A DNA stretch of 64,000 nt from SG8-39 sp041558415. Lineage in GTDB: Bacteria; Pseudomonadota; Gammaproteobacteria; Burkholderiales; SG8-39. The DNA lies in assembly GCA_041558415.1 (NCBI GenBank), contig JBFFEY010000001.1:1-64000 (forward strand). Direction: 5' to 3'. The notes under the pieces are model-generated. The model ran no database searches. It saw only the letters and a list, made by a program, of their open reading frames with translations, and had not been told where the DNA came from. Within the stretch, counting starts at the first letter, position 1. The number at the start of each line of letters is the position of its first letter. Positions 49,629 to 58,157 of the stretch are shown here, in pieces. The position numbers and the translations under genes were made by a program.

Positions 49629-50385
49629 TGCCTGCGCCCGCGCCGCCGCACACGGGGCAACGGGGATCCTTGGCGATACGCACCGTGCGCGACTCGCCGT
49701 GCAGCGCATCGAGCAGCAGCAGCCGGCCGGCGAGCGACTCGCCGACGCCCGCGATCAGCTTCATGGCCTCGACGGCCTGCATTGCGCCGATCACGCCGGT
49801 AAGCGGCGCGAGCACACCCATCACCGCGCAACGTAATTCCTCGGCCTGCGCGTCTTCCGGAAACAGGCAGGCGTAGCAGGGGGCGTCGGGCCGACGCGGA
49901 TCGAATACCGCAAGCTGGCCGTCGAAGCGGATGGCCGCGCCGGACACCAATGGACGGCCGACGCGCACGCAGGCGCGATTCACCGCATGACGGGTCTCGA
50001 AATTGTCCGAACAGTCGAGTACGACATCCGCGGCCTCGACGGCCTGCTCGAGCGCCGCTCCTTCGAGGCGTACGGCGAGCGGCCGCACCTCGACGTCCGG
50101 GTTGACCGCGTGCAGCGCCGCGCGCGCGGACTCGACCTTAGCGGCGCCGATCGATTCGGCGCGGTACAGGATCTGTCGCTGCAGATTGGTGGCGTCGATG
50201 ACGTCGGGGTCGGCGATGGTCAGGCGGCCGACGCCGCCGGAGGCCAGGTACAGGGCCGCAGGGCAGCCCAGTCCGCCCGCGCCCACGATAAGCACCTGCG
50301 CCGCAGCCAGACGCGTCTGGCCTTCGACGCCGAGTTCCGTCAGAAGCAGGTGGCGGCTGTAGCGGAGGAGCTGCTCGTCGTTCAC
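49588..50385 (-). CDS. moeB: MoeB/ThiF-family adenylyltransferase
   Basis: A 265-aa E1-like enzyme that adenylates the C-terminus of a sulfur carrier (MoaD or ThiS). The N-terminus is RYSRHLLLTELGVEGQ; the ATP loop VGAGGLGCPAALYLASGGVG follows. Two zinc Cys pairs are present (CYAC and CPVC). A C-terminal tail of about 20 residues extends past the second pair and is encoded antisense to the slmA 3' end. MoeB or ThiF cannot be separated by sequence alone; it follows ctpA in the common order. Confidence 0.9.
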   Translation of the reverse strand: MNDEQLLRYSRHLLLTELGVEGQTRLAAAQVLIVGAGGLGCPAALYLASGGVGRLTIADPDVIDATNLQRQILYRAESIGAAKVESARAALHAVNPDVEVRPLAVRLEGAALEQAVEAADVVLDCSDNFETRHAVNRACVRVGRPLVSGAAIRFDGQLAVFDPRRPDAPCYACLFPEDAQAEELRCAVMGVLAPLTGVIGAMQAVEAMKLIAGVGESLAGRLLLLDALHGESRTVRIAKDPRCPVCGGAGAGTSGSMRSADPAAC

Positions 50386-50392
50386 GACAACC

Positions 50393-50412
50393 GGGGCCGC
50401 AGCCGCGGCCCC
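50393..50412. repeat. Intergenic GC hairpin between ctpA and moeB
   Basis: A perfect inverted repeat: GGGGCCGC and GCGGCCCC around the loop AGCC. It fills the 42-nt gap between the ctpA stop and the moeB start. No U-tract follows, so it is not a classical terminator; it may protect mRNA ends or attenuate translation. Confidence 0.6.
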
Positions 50413-50427
50413 TGTGGGCTTGCGCCG

Positions 50428-51834
50428 CTATCGAGTCGGCTTGTTCTGCGCGACCGTTTTCTTCTTCGGCTCCGCGAGCACAGGCTGGCCCTTGAGATGC
50501 GCCAGCGCCTGCTGCAGCTGGAAGTCCTGTGGCGAGCCGAGTTCGATCGGCTTGCGCGGCGCAGCCGGGGTCGCCGTGCCGGTCTTTTCGCCAGGGGCCG
50601 CGGGCTTCGCATCCTGCGCCGGCTTGCCCTCCCCCTCGCCTTCGAGGTGACGCTGCAGATCGGCCTCGCGAACCCGGCCGCCCGGGTCGCCCGGCTCTTT
50701 CACGATGATGTCCGGCGTGATGCCCTTGGCCTGAATCGAGCGGCCGCTGGGCGTGAAGTAGCGCGCCGTGGTGAGCTTGATCGCGGTGTTGTTGCCCAGC
50801 GGCATGATCGTTTGCACCGATCCCTTGCCGAAGGTCTGCGTGCCCATCACCGTGGCGCGCTTGTGATCCTGCAGCGCGCCGGCGACGATCTCCGACGCCG
50901 AGGCCGAGCCGCCGTTGACCAGCACCACCATCGGCACGGTCTTGATTTCCGGCGGCAGGCCGCGCAGCACGTCATCGCCGCTGCGCGTGTAATCGTCCGG
51001 GCTCGCGTGGTACTTCCGCTTGGCGTCGGTCGCGCGACCATCGGTGGACACGACCACTACGTCGGCGGGCAGGAATGCGGCCGAAATCGCCACGGCACCG
51101 TGCAGCAGCCCGCCGGGATCGTTGCGCAGGTCGAGCACCAGGCCCTTCAGAGTCCCCTGCTTGTACAGCGCGTTGACGTGACGCACGAGATACTCGGAGG
51201 TCGATTCCTGAAACTGCGACACGCGCACCCAGCCGTAGCCGGGCTCGATGATTCTCGACTTCACGCTGCGTACACGGATGACTGCGCGCGTCAGCGTGAC
51301 CTGCAGCGGCTGCGCCTCACCGCGACGCGAGATCGTGAGGGTGATCTGCGTGCCCGGCTTGCCGCGCATGCGCTTGACCGCATCCGACAGCGTCATGCCC
51401 TTGACCGGCGTTTCGTCGATCTTGACGATGAGGTCGCCCGGCTTGACGCCGGCACGGAACGCGGGCGTGTCCTCGATCGGGGAAACGACCTTGACGAAGC
51501 CGTCTTCCATGCCGACCTCGATGCCGAGTCCGCCGAACTGTCCCTGGGTCCCGACCTGCAGCTCCTTGAAGGCCTCGGCGTCGAGGTAGGCGGAGTGCGG
51601 ATCGAGGCCGGTGAGCATGCCGTTGATGGCTTCGGTAATGAGCTTCTTGTCCTCGACGCTCTCGACGTAGTTTTGCTTGATGGCGCCGAAGACTTCGGAG
51701 AAGGCACGCAGCTCTTCGACCGGCAGAGGCGCGCGTGCTGCGCGCTCGGCAATGGCCTGGAAATTGAGACTGATCAGGACACCCGCCAAGGCGCCCAGCA
51801 GGATCAGACCGATGTTGCGAAGCTTGATGCTCAT
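50428..51834 (-). CDS. ctpA: C-terminal processing protease (S41)
   Basis: A 468-aa periplasmic serine protease. The signal anchor is at about 7-24, the PDZ domain at about 90-175 (GQFGGLGIEVGMEDGFVKVVSPI), and the catalytic Ser312 (NGGSASASE) and Lys337 (TFGKGSVQ) follow. A Pro/Ala/Lys-rich low-complexity tail of about 80 residues extends the C-terminus. The gene lies 33 nt after envC, an order conserved with gpmA in betaproteobacteria. Confidence 0.95.
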   Translation of the reverse strand: MSIKLRNIGLILLGALAGVLISLNFQAIAERAARAPLPVEELRAFSEVFGAIKQNYVESVEDKKLITEAINGMLTGLDPHSAYLDAEAFKELQVGTQGQFGGLGIEVGMEDGFVKVVSPIEDTPAFRAGVKPGDLIVKIDETPVKGMTLSDAVKRMRGKPGTQITLTISRRGEAQPLQVTLTRAVIRVRSVKSRIIEPGYGWVRVSQFQESTSEYLVRHVNALYKQGTLKGLVLDLRNDPGGLLHGAVAISAAFLPADVVVVSTDGRATDAKRKYHASPDDYTRSGDDVLRGLPPEIKTVPMVVLVNGGSASASEIVAGALQDHKRATVMGTQTFGKGSVQTIMPLGNNTAIKLTTARYFTPSGRSIQAKGITPDIIVKEPGDPGGRVREADLQRHLEGEGEGKPAQDAKPAAPGEKTGTATPAAPRKPIELGSPQDFQLQQALAHLKGQPVLAEPKKKTVAQNKPTR

Positions 51835-51867
51835 GTCGCGTTTCCTCGCCGCCGAAAGGCGCCGGAA

Positions 51868-53067
51868 TCAGTTCGTCTCGACCCAGTGCATCGGGTCGAA
51901 CGTTTTACCCAAGTGCCGCATTTCAAAGTATAAACCCGATTGCTCGCGCCCACCCGTCGCCCCGACCATGGCAACGGGTTCGCCCGTCGCGACCGGGTCA
52001 CCCACCTGCTTGAGCAGGGTTTCATTGTAGGCGTAGACCGACATGTAGGCGTCTCCGTGGTCGACGATGAGCAGGTTGCCAAAACCCCGCATCCAGTCGG
52101 CGAACACGACCTGGCCATTGGCGATCGCGTGCACGGGCGTACCCTCCTTGGCGCGGATGAACAGGCCTTTCGAGGAGGCACCGGACGCTTCCGTTCGAGC
52201 GCCGTAGCGGCCAACAAGTTCCCCCCGCACCGGCAGCCGCAGGCGGCCGCGCTGCGCCTCGAAGCGGCCGGCGCCGGCGCCGGCCTGTGGCAGTTTCTGA
52301 ATGGTCACAACACTCGCCCCGGGGCGTGCGGCGAGCACGCGGCCGATCTCCTCGATCAATTTGGCCAGGCGCGCCTCGTCCGCACGCAGCACCCGCATTT
52401 CCTTGCGGTTGCGCCGGATTTCCACGGCGACATTCTCCAGCACGCGACGCCGCGTGCGCTGCTCCGCGAACAATTTTTCACGATCGCCGCGCTGGTGCTG
52501 CTGCACGGCGCGCAGGCGCTCTGCCTTGGCGGACGCCGCCGCTCGCAGCCCCTCGAGTTCGGCGACGTCCGCGCGGTAGGACGCCAGAATCGCGGCACCG
52601 GCGCGCGAGAGCTGCGACAGGTAGTAGAGCTTGCGCGCGAGGTCGCCCGGGTCGTCTCCCGAGAGCACCAGGCGCAGCGCATCGGGCGCACCGGCGGCGT
52701 GACGTGCGGCGAGCAGGCGTCCGATCGCCTGCTGCTGCTGGGCGATCTTCGCCTGCAGCGCCTGTCGGCGTGCGCCGATCGACGCCATCGCGCCGCGCAG
52801 CGACTTCGCCTCAGTGTCGAGCGCGGCCAGTGCGCGGTTGATTTCCGAAATCGCGCGTTCCGAGTCGCGCAAGGCGTCGCGCGCCTCGCGCTGCGAGGCT
52901 TGCTTCTGCTCCAGGTCGGATTTCAGCCGCGCGATGCGCTTGCGCAGTTCCGCCAAATCGCGCTCGCGTGCCTCGGCCTCCGTCCGCGGTGCCTGCGCAG
53001 TGGCGTCGAGCACCACCGCAAGCGGCACGGCAGCGAGGAGCAGGACGATGGCGTGCGCGAAACTCAG
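51868..53067 (-). CDS. envC: EnvC-like murein hydrolase activator
   Basis: A 399-aa periplasmic protein: a signal sequence (FAHAIVLLLAAVPLAVVLDATAQA), a long coiled coil (about 28-245) and a C-terminal LytM/M23 domain. The zinc residues of active LytM enzymes are missing (KGLFIRAKEG and VYAYNETLL at the two metal positions), as in EnvC, which activates amidases rather than cutting peptidoglycan. There is no ATG, GTG or TTG before the signal peptide; the best start is a CTG at 53067 overlapping the gpmA stop as CTGA. Confidence 0.85.
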   Translation of the reverse strand: MSFAHAIVLLLAAVPLAVVLDATAQAPRTEAEARERDLAELRKRIARLKSDLEQKQASQREARDALRDSERAISEINRALAALDTEAKSLRGAMASIGARRQALQAKIAQQQQAIGRLLAARHAAGAPDALRLVLSGDDPGDLARKLYYLSQLSRAGAAILASYRADVAELEGLRAAASAKAERLRAVQQHQRGDREKLFAEQRTRRRVLENVAVEIRRNRKEMRVLRADEARLAKLIEEIGRVLAARPGASVVTIQKLPQAGAGAGRFEAQRGRLRLPVRGELVGRYGARTEASGASSKGLFIRAKEGTPVHAIANGQVVFADWMRGFGNLLIVDHGDAYMSVYAYNETLLKQVGDPVATGEPVAMVGATGGREQSGLYFEMRHLGKTFDPMHWVETN

Positions 53068-53825
53068 GCCTTCGCCTTGCCCTGTGCGGAGACCGCCGCG
53101 ATGCGCTGAGCGATCTCGTCGGCATTGCCGAGATATCGGTGACCGAGCGGCCGGAGCGACCCGTCGAGCTCGTAGACGAGCGGCACGCCGGTCGGAATGT
53201 TGAGGCCGACGATCTCGGCATCGCCGATGCCGTCCAGGTACTTCACCAGGGCGCGCAGCGAGTTGCCGTGCGCGGCGATCAGCACCCGGCGGCCCGCCCG
53301 GATCGACGGCGCAATCGTCGATTCCCAGTAGGGCAGCACGCGCGCGACGGTGTCCTTGAGGCATTCGGTGAGCGGCACATCCTGTGTCGCAAGGCTCGCA
53401 TAGCGCGGGTCGCTGCCGGCATGGCGCGGATCGCCCGGCTCGAGCGCAGGCGGCGGGGTGTCGTAGCTGCGCCGCCAGGTGAGTACCTGGGTGTCACCGA
53501 ATTTGGCCGCCGTCTCGGCCTTGTTCAGCCCCTGCAGCGCGCCGTAGTGGCGCTCGTTCAGGCGCCAGCTCTTCTCCACCGGGATCCACATCAGGTCCAT
53601 GACGTCGAGCGCCAGCCACAGGGTGCGGATCGCCCGCTTGAGGACCGAGGTGTACGCAAGATCGAAGTGGAAGCCCTCCCCGCGCAGCAGCTCGCCCGCG
53701 GTGCGCGCCTCCTTCACGCCGGCCGGCGACAGGTCGACGTCGGTCCAGCCGGTGAATCGGTTTTCGCGGTTCCAGTCGGATTCGCCGTGGCGCAGCAGCA
53801 CGAGGGTATGGGCGGGTGCGGGCAT
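53064..53825 (-). CDS. gpmA: 2,3-bisphosphoglycerate-dependent phosphoglycerate mutase
   Basis: A 253-aa glycolytic enzyme interconverting 3- and 2-phosphoglycerate. The phosphohistidine is H13 in LLRHGESDWN; NRFTGWTDVDLS, LNERHYGALQGLNK and the second His in AAHGNSLRAL are conserved. First gene of the gpmA-envC-ctpA-moeB operon. Confidence 0.97.
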   Translation of the reverse strand: MPAPAHTLVLLRHGESDWNRENRFTGWTDVDLSPAGVKEARTAGELLRGEGFHFDLAYTSVLKRAIRTLWLALDVMDLMWIPVEKSWRLNERHYGALQGLNKAETAAKFGDTQVLTWRRSYDTPPPALEPGDPRHAGSDPRYASLATQDVPLTECLKDTVARVLPYWESTIAPSIRAGRRVLIAAHGNSLRALVKYLDGIGDAEIVGLNIPTGVPLVYELDGSLRPLGHRYLGNADEIAQRIAAVSAQGKAKA

Positions 53826-53854
53826 GTTCGGGCGTTCCTGGCAACGCCGTATTC

Positions 53855-53860
53855 TATAAT
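53855..53860 (+). promoter_or_regulatory. Candidate -10 element of the ArsR-type regulator
   Basis: A perfect TATAAT; the predicted start is about 53867, 19 nt before the ATG at 53886. It rules out an apparent ATG at 53859, which overlaps the hexamer. The -35 is poor. Confidence 0.45.
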
Positions 53861-53885
53861 GTGCGCTTTAACGCTGGCGTGCCCC

Positions 53886-54212
53886 ATGAAGCGCGAAATC
53901 GAAGGCTTCGACCTGATCGAGAAGGCTGAGCACATCGAGCTGGCTGCCCGGGCCATGAAGGCGATGGCGCACCCGCTGCGTCTCAAGATTCTGTGCGTAC
54001 TCGGTGGCAAAGAGGTGAGCGTGCAGGACATCGTCGAGGCCGTCGGCACGTCGCAGTCGAACATTTCCCAGCACCTCGCGATACTGCGCGACAAGGGTGT
54101 CCTGCGTGCCCGCAAGGATGCCAACCGCGTCTTCTACCGAGTGGGTGACGAACGCACCCTGCAGTTGCTCGGCATGATGCGCGAGGTGTACTGCGGCGAA
54201 CCGCAGCCCTGA
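53886..54212 (+). CDS. ArsR-family winged-helix transcriptional regulator
   Basis: A 108-aa regulator. The winged HTH is MAHPLRLKILCVLGGKEVSVQDIVEAVGTSQSNISQHLAILRDKGVLRARKDANRVFYRV. The ArsR metal-box CxCxxC is absent, so it is not an obvious metal sensor. It is divergent from gpmA and precedes the rhodanese-glutaredoxin pair by 28 nt, suggesting control of thiol or sulfur genes (inference). Confidence 0.88.
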   Translation: MKREIEGFDLIEKAEHIELAARAMKAMAHPLRLKILCVLGGKEVSVQDIVEAVGTSQSNISQHLAILRDKGVLRARKDANRVFYRVGDERTLQLLGMMREVYCGEPQP

Positions 54213-54240
54213 GCGCCCGGCGCTCGCCGGGACAGGTCGA

Positions 54241-54651
54241 ATGATCGAATTTGCGCGTGACAACATCCTGTTGATCGCGGTCGCGGTCGTCTCGGGCGTG
54301 ATGCTGATCCTGCCGTCGCTGCGCCGCGGCGCCGGCGGCCAGTCGCTCGATACGCTGCAGGCGACGCAACGCATTAATCGCGAGGATGCGATGGTGATCG
54401 ATGTGCGCGATGCGGCCGAGGCCGCCCAGGGCAAGATTCTCGGTGCCCGGTCCGTGCCGTTCGCGCAGCTTACCGAGCGCGCGCCGGAGCTGCGCAAGAA
54501 CAAGGAAAAACCGATCATCGTGTACTGCGCGCGAGGCAACCAATCGCAGCAGGCCGCGGCGATCCTGCGCAAGCATGGCTATGCGAACGTGTTCAATCTG
54601 GCGGGCGGTTTTGCGGCCTGGCAGCAGGCCGGCCTGCCGGTCGAGAAATGA
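54241..54651 (+). CDS. Membrane-anchored rhodanese (YibN-like)
   Basis: A 136-aa protein with an N-terminal membrane helix (about 8-26) and a rhodanese domain at about 35-135. Active-site Cys96 lies in VYCARGNQSQ; MVIDVRDAAEAAQGKI is the other signature. It is expected to handle sulfane sulfur at the inner membrane. It is the usual neighbour of grxC and secB; grxC starts 1 nt after its stop. Confidence 0.93.
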   Translation: MIEFARDNILLIAVAVVSGVMLILPSLRRGAGGQSLDTLQATQRINREDAMVIDVRDAAEAAQGKILGARSVPFAQLTERAPELRKNKEKPIIVYCARGNQSQQAAAILRKHGYANVFNLAGGFAAWQQAGLPVEK

Positions 54652-54652
54652 C

Positions 54653-54910
54653 ATGGCGCGGGTGCTGATGTATTGCACTGGCAGCTGTCCCTACTGCCAT
54701 CAGGCGGAACGGCTGCTTGAGAAAAAGGGCGTACGCGGGATCGAAAAGATTCGCGTCGATCTTGAGCCCGCACGGCGCGCCGAGATGATGCAGCGCGCCG
54801 GACGGCGCACCGTGCCGCAGATCTGGATCGGCGCGCGCCATGTCGGCGGCTGCGACGACCTTTACGAGCTGGAAGCCGACGGCGCGCTGGACGCGTTACT
54901 GGCGGCGTGA
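54653..54910 (+). CDS. grxC: Glutaredoxin 3
   Basis: An 85-aa dithiol glutaredoxin. The active site is C12-P-Y-C15; TVPQIWIG (cis-Pro) and HVGGCDDLYEL (glutathione-binding) follow. It reduces disulfides using glutathione in the cytoplasm. Operon position: rhodanese-grxC-secB. Confidence 0.96.
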   Translation: MARVLMYCTGSCPYCHQAERLLEKKGVRGIEKIRVDLEPARRAEMMQRAGRRTVPQIWIGARHVGGCDDLYELEADGALDALLAA

Positions 54911-54977
54911 GCACGCGCGGGCCACGCGGCGGCCCCGTGTCGAACACTATTGAGAACCCCGTGCGAGGAGCATCACG

Positions 54978-55433
54978 ATGAGCAACGGCGAAGCCACCTT
55001 TCAAATCGAAAAGATCTACGTCAAGGATCTTTCGCTCGAACTGCCGAACGCCCCCCAGGTATTCCTGCAGGCTGAGCAGCCGCAGCTGGAAGTGCAGATT
55101 GCCAACGACGCCTCGAGGATCAGTGAGGGCATTTTCGAGGTCACGGTGGGCGTCACGGTGACGGCGCGTGCCGGCGAGCGCACGGTGTTCCTAGTCGAGG
55201 CGGTACAGGCCGGGCTTTTTCAGATCGTCGGCGTGCCCGACGCGGAGATGGGCCCGCTGCTCGGCATCGGCTGCCCGACGATCATCTATCCTTACGCACG
55301 CGAAACGGTCTCGGACATGGTCACGCGGGCCGGCTTCCCGCCCGTGGTGCTGGCGCCGGTGTCGTTCGAAGCGATCTACGCACAGCGCACGCAGGAAGGC
55401 GGCGGCGACTCGCGCATCGAGGTCGCGAGCTAG
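54978..55433 (+). CDS. secB: Protein-export chaperone SecB
   Basis: A 151-aa tetrameric chaperone that keeps preproteins unfolded and delivers them to SecA. FQIEKIYVKDLSLELPNAPQVF, the acidic SecA-binding surface and GCPTIIYPYARETVSDMVTRAGFPPVVLAPVSFEAIY are conserved. The SD AGGAG lies 8-9 nt before the ATG. Confidence 0.97.
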   Translation: MSNGEATFQIEKIYVKDLSLELPNAPQVFLQAEQPQLEVQIANDASRISEGIFEVTVGVTVTARAGERTVFLVEAVQAGLFQIVGVPDAEMGPLLGIGCPTIIYPYARETVSDMVTRAGFPPVVLAPVSFEAIYAQRTQEGGGDSRIEVAS

Positions 55434-55437
55434 CGCC

Positions 55438-55872
55438 ATGCGCACGCTGCTGCTCCTGCTCGGCCTGATCGGCGCACCGCTCGCCGCCGCGGCCGATTTC
55501 CGCACCGTCGCCGAGGATGCCGTGGTGCTGTACGACGCGCCCTCGCGCGCGGCCACGCCGATGTGGGTCGTCTCGCGCGACTACCCGCTCGAAGTGATCG
55601 TCAATCTCGAGGCCTGGGTCAAGGTGCGTGATCACACGGGCGCGCTCAGCTGGGTGGAAAAGCGCCAGTTGTCGGACAAGCGCACCGTGCTGGTCACTCC
55701 GCCCTCGGTCGAGGTGCGCAGCCGGCCGGACGCGGGGGCGCCGCTCGCCTTCGTCGCCGCGCAGAACGTCGCGCTCGAGCTGCTTGGCAGCGCGCCCGGC
55801 GGCTGGCTACGCGTGCGCCACGCCGACGGCGCAAACGGCTACCTGCGCGCGACTCAGGTCTGGGGGGGCTGA
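55438..55872 (+). CDS. Exported SH3-domain protein
   Basis: A 144-aa protein with a signal peptide cut near residue 19 (LGLIGAPLAAAADF) and two SH3-like repeats, about 20-80 (VVLYDAPSRAATPMWVVSRDYPLEVIVNLEAWVKVRDHTGALSWVEKRQL) and 85-144 (VEVRSRPDAGAPLAFVAAQNVALELL...WLRVRHADGANGYLRATQVWG). It is conserved between secB and gpsA in many betaproteobacteria; the function is unknown. Confidence 0.88.
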   Translation: MRTLLLLLGLIGAPLAAAADFRTVAEDAVVLYDAPSRAATPMWVVSRDYPLEVIVNLEAWVKVRDHTGALSWVEKRQLSDKRTVLVTPPSVEVRSRPDAGAPLAFVAAQNVALELLGSAPGGWLRVRHADGANGYLRATQVWGG

Positions 55873-55884
55873 TCCGCCGCCGCG

Positions 55885-56901
55885 ATGGCCGAGGCGGGCA
55901 AGCGGGTCGCGGTGCTCGGTGCGGGCGCCTGGGGGACGGGCCTCGCCTGCGCCCTCGCGGCGCGTCACCCCGTGGTCCTGTGGGCGCGCGATGCTGCACA
56001 GGCGGAAACGATGGCCGCCGCGCGGCGCAACGTGCGCTATCTGCCGGAGATCGCGTTTCCACCGCGCCTCGAAGTCAGCGGTGACCTTGCCGCCGCAGCG
56101 AGGGGCGCGGATCTGCTGCTGCTGGCCACGCCGGTGGCGGGTTTGCGTGAACTGCTGACGCGGCTGGCGGGACTGCAGCGCGCGGCAATGCCGGGACTGG
56201 TGTGGCTGTGCAAGGGCTTCGAGCAGGACAGCGGACAGCTGCCGCACCAAATCGTCGAGGCGGCGATCGGTGCGGGCGCGCGTTGCGGCGCCCTGTCGGG
56301 ACCGTCGTTTGCGCTCGAGGTGGCGCGCGGGCTGCCCTGTGCGCTCACGCTCGCCGCGCGCGACGCCGAATTCGCACGCCAGGCGGCGGCGCGCGTGCAC
56401 GGCGGCCGCATCCGCGTCTATTTCAGCGATGACTTGATCGGCGTCGAGCTTGGCGGCGCGTTGAAGAACGTCATCGCGATTGCGGTCGGCCTGTGCGACG
56501 GCCTGGCCCTCGGCCAGAACGCCCGCGCGGCGCTCATTACGCGCGGCCTGGCAGAGATCACCCGCCTCGGGATCGCGCTTGGCGGGCGGGCGGAGACGTT
56601 TCAGGGCCTCGCCGGCGCCGGCGATCTGATCCTGACCGCGACCGGCGACCTGTCGCGCAACCGCCGCGTCGGGCTTGAGCTGGCGCGCGGAAAGACACTC
56701 GATACCGTCCTGCAGGGGCTGGGCCACGTCGCCGAGGGCGTGCGTAGCGCGCGCGAGGCCTCGCGCCTCGCGGCGCGCGCCGGCGTCGACATGCCGATTA
56801 CCGCGGCAGTGCTCGACGTGCTGGAGGGGCGGCTGGATCCCGGGGGCGCGGTCGAGCGTCTGATGGCCCGCGACGCGCGCGGCGAAGGCTTCGAGCGGTA
56901 G
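55885..56901 (+). CDS. gpsA: NAD(P)H-dependent glycerol-3-phosphate dehydrogenase
   Basis: A 338-aa enzyme that makes sn-glycerol-3-phosphate for phospholipids. The Rossmann loop is GAGAWGTG; CKGFEQDSGQLPHQIVE, LSGPSFALEVARGLPCALT, the catalytic Lys in GGALKNVIAIAVG, and GLAGAGDLILTATGDLSRNRRVG are family motifs. It converges with trmL with 3 nt between stops. Confidence 0.97.
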   Translation: MAEAGKRVAVLGAGAWGTGLACALAARHPVVLWARDAAQAETMAAARRNVRYLPEIAFPPRLEVSGDLAAAARGADLLLLATPVAGLRELLTRLAGLQRAAMPGLVWLCKGFEQDSGQLPHQIVEAAIGAGARCGALSGPSFALEVARGLPCALTLAARDAEFARQAAARVHGGRIRVYFSDDLIGVELGGALKNVIAIAVGLCDGLALGQNARAALITRGLAEITRLGIALGGRAETFQGLAGAGDLILTATGDLSRNRRVGLELARGKTLDTVLQGLGHVAEGVRSAREASRLAARAGVDMPITAAVLDVLEGRLDPGGAVERLMARDARGEGFER

Positions 56902-56904
56902 GCG

Positions 56905-57375
56905 TCAGGCGTCCACGGCGCCGGAAAAGCCGAGCTGGCGCCAGGCCTCGAAGACGACCACCGCGACCGCGTTCGACAGATTCACGCTGCGGTTCGCCGC
57001 GCGCATCGGCAGCCGCAGCCTTCGCGCGACATCGAACTCGGCGAGGATCGGGTCCGGCAGCCCGCGTGTTTCCGGCCCGAACACAAAGACGTCGCCGACG
57101 GCGTAGGCCGCATCGCTATAGCGCCGCGTGCCGCGCGTCGTCAGGGCGAACAGTCGTCGGCCGGCGAGCGCGTCGCGACACGCGGCCCAGGAGACGTGGC
57201 GCCGCAACTCGGCGAGATCATGGTAGTCGAGCCCCGCACGCTTGAGCTGCCGGTCCTCGAAGGAGAAGCCGAGCGGCTCGACCAGATGCAGGCGGGTGCC
57301 GGTGTTCGCAGCAAGTCGAATGACGTTGCCCGTGTTGGGCGGAATCTCCGGATTGACAAGGACGATGTCGAACAT
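56905..57375 (-). CDS. trmL: tRNA (cytidine/uridine(34)-2'-O)-methyltransferase TrmL
   Basis: A 156-aa SPOUT enzyme that 2'-O-methylates position 34 of tRNA(Leu) species. IVLVNPEIPPNTGNVIRLAANTG, FVFGPETRGLP and the knot motif LRLPMRAANRSVNLSNAVAVVVFEAWRQ are diagnostic. It lies 2 nt after comF. Confidence 0.96.
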   Translation of the reverse strand: MFDIVLVNPEIPPNTGNVIRLAANTGTRLHLVEPLGFSFEDRQLKRAGLDYHDLAELRRHVSWAACRDALAGRRLFALTTRGTRRYSDAAYAVGDVFVFGPETRGLPDPILAEFDVARRLRLPMRAANRSVNLSNAVAVVVFEAWRQLGFSGAVDA

Positions 57376-57377
57376 GA

Positions 57378-58079
57378 TCAGGCATCCGTCGGCGGCAGCG
57401 TGCGAGCGACGACCCAGTTGACGACGCGCCCGGCCCCCGCCTCTTTGAGCGCGGCGGCCACCGCATCGAGCGTCGCGCCCGTGGTCATGACGTCGTCGAC
57501 CACTGCCACGCTCTGCCCCTCTAGGCGGCGCGCACAGCGAAACGCGTCGCGCACGTTTCGCGCACGCGCGGTCCAGGGCAGCTCGCTCTGCGCCGGCGTG
57601 TCGCGCACGCGCGCACAGAGCCCGGGTTCGAGCCGTGTCGTGGCGGACAGGCTGCGGGCGATCTCCATGGCCTGGTTATAACCGCGCATGCGCAGTCGCT
57701 GAGCCGACAGCGGTACCGGTAGCGCAATGTCGATCTCGGCGTCGGTCGGCAGCGCAGCCGCAAGCAGCCGGCCAAGCAGCGGGGCGAGCGCGAGCTCGCC
57801 GCGGTACTTGAGGGATTGGACGAGGACGTCGGCCGGAAAAGCGTAGGTCAGCGCGGCGACGGTGGCGTCGAACCGCGGTGGATGGGAAAGGCAGCGCCCG
57901 CACAACACGCCGTCCGGGCTCGGTACCGCGCAGCGCGGGCAGCATGGCGCGGGCAGCCGTGGCAGGTCGGCGAGACAGGGCGGGCACAGCACCTCGCCGC
58001 GCGGCGACGCGCCGCGACACAAAAAGCAGCGTCCACCGAAAAGCATCGAGGTAAATCTTCGAACGGGGTTGGCGAGCAT
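57378..58079 (-). CDS. comF: ComF family phosphoribosyltransferase-like protein
   Basis: A 233-aa protein: an N-terminal four-Cys zinc finger region (CFLC, CPPC, CPRC and CGRC pairs, about 18-60) and a C-terminal type I PRTase domain with VAVVDDVMTTGATL. In naturally competent bacteria ComF aids DNA uptake, and the E. coli homologue GntX is similar. ATG 58079 (MLANPVRRF) is preferred to a GTG ten codons earlier. It is divergent from the amidase gene with 78 nt between starts. Confidence 0.9.
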   Translation of the reverse strand: MLANPVRRFTSMLFGGRCFLCRGASPRGEVLCPPCLADLPRLPAPCCPRCAVPSPDGVLCGRCLSHPPRFDATVAALTYAFPADVLVQSLKYRGELALAPLLGRLLAAALPTDAEIDIALPVPLSAQRLRMRGYNQAMEIARSLSATTRLEPGLCARVRDTPAQSELPWTARARNVRDAFRCARRLEGQSVAVVDDVMTTGATLDAVAAALKEAGAGRVVNWVVARTLPPTDA

Positions 58080-58157
58080 CGGCGAGACAGGGACCCGCGA
58101 ATGGTGCACGATTATGCGTCACCACCGAACGCCGATCGCAGGAAAGGAAGCCACAGG

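Noticed and set aside
53859..53885. Upstream ATG for the ArsR-type regulator
   Set aside because: The ATG overlaps a perfect TATAAT and would precede the transcript start; the conserved protein begins at 53886.
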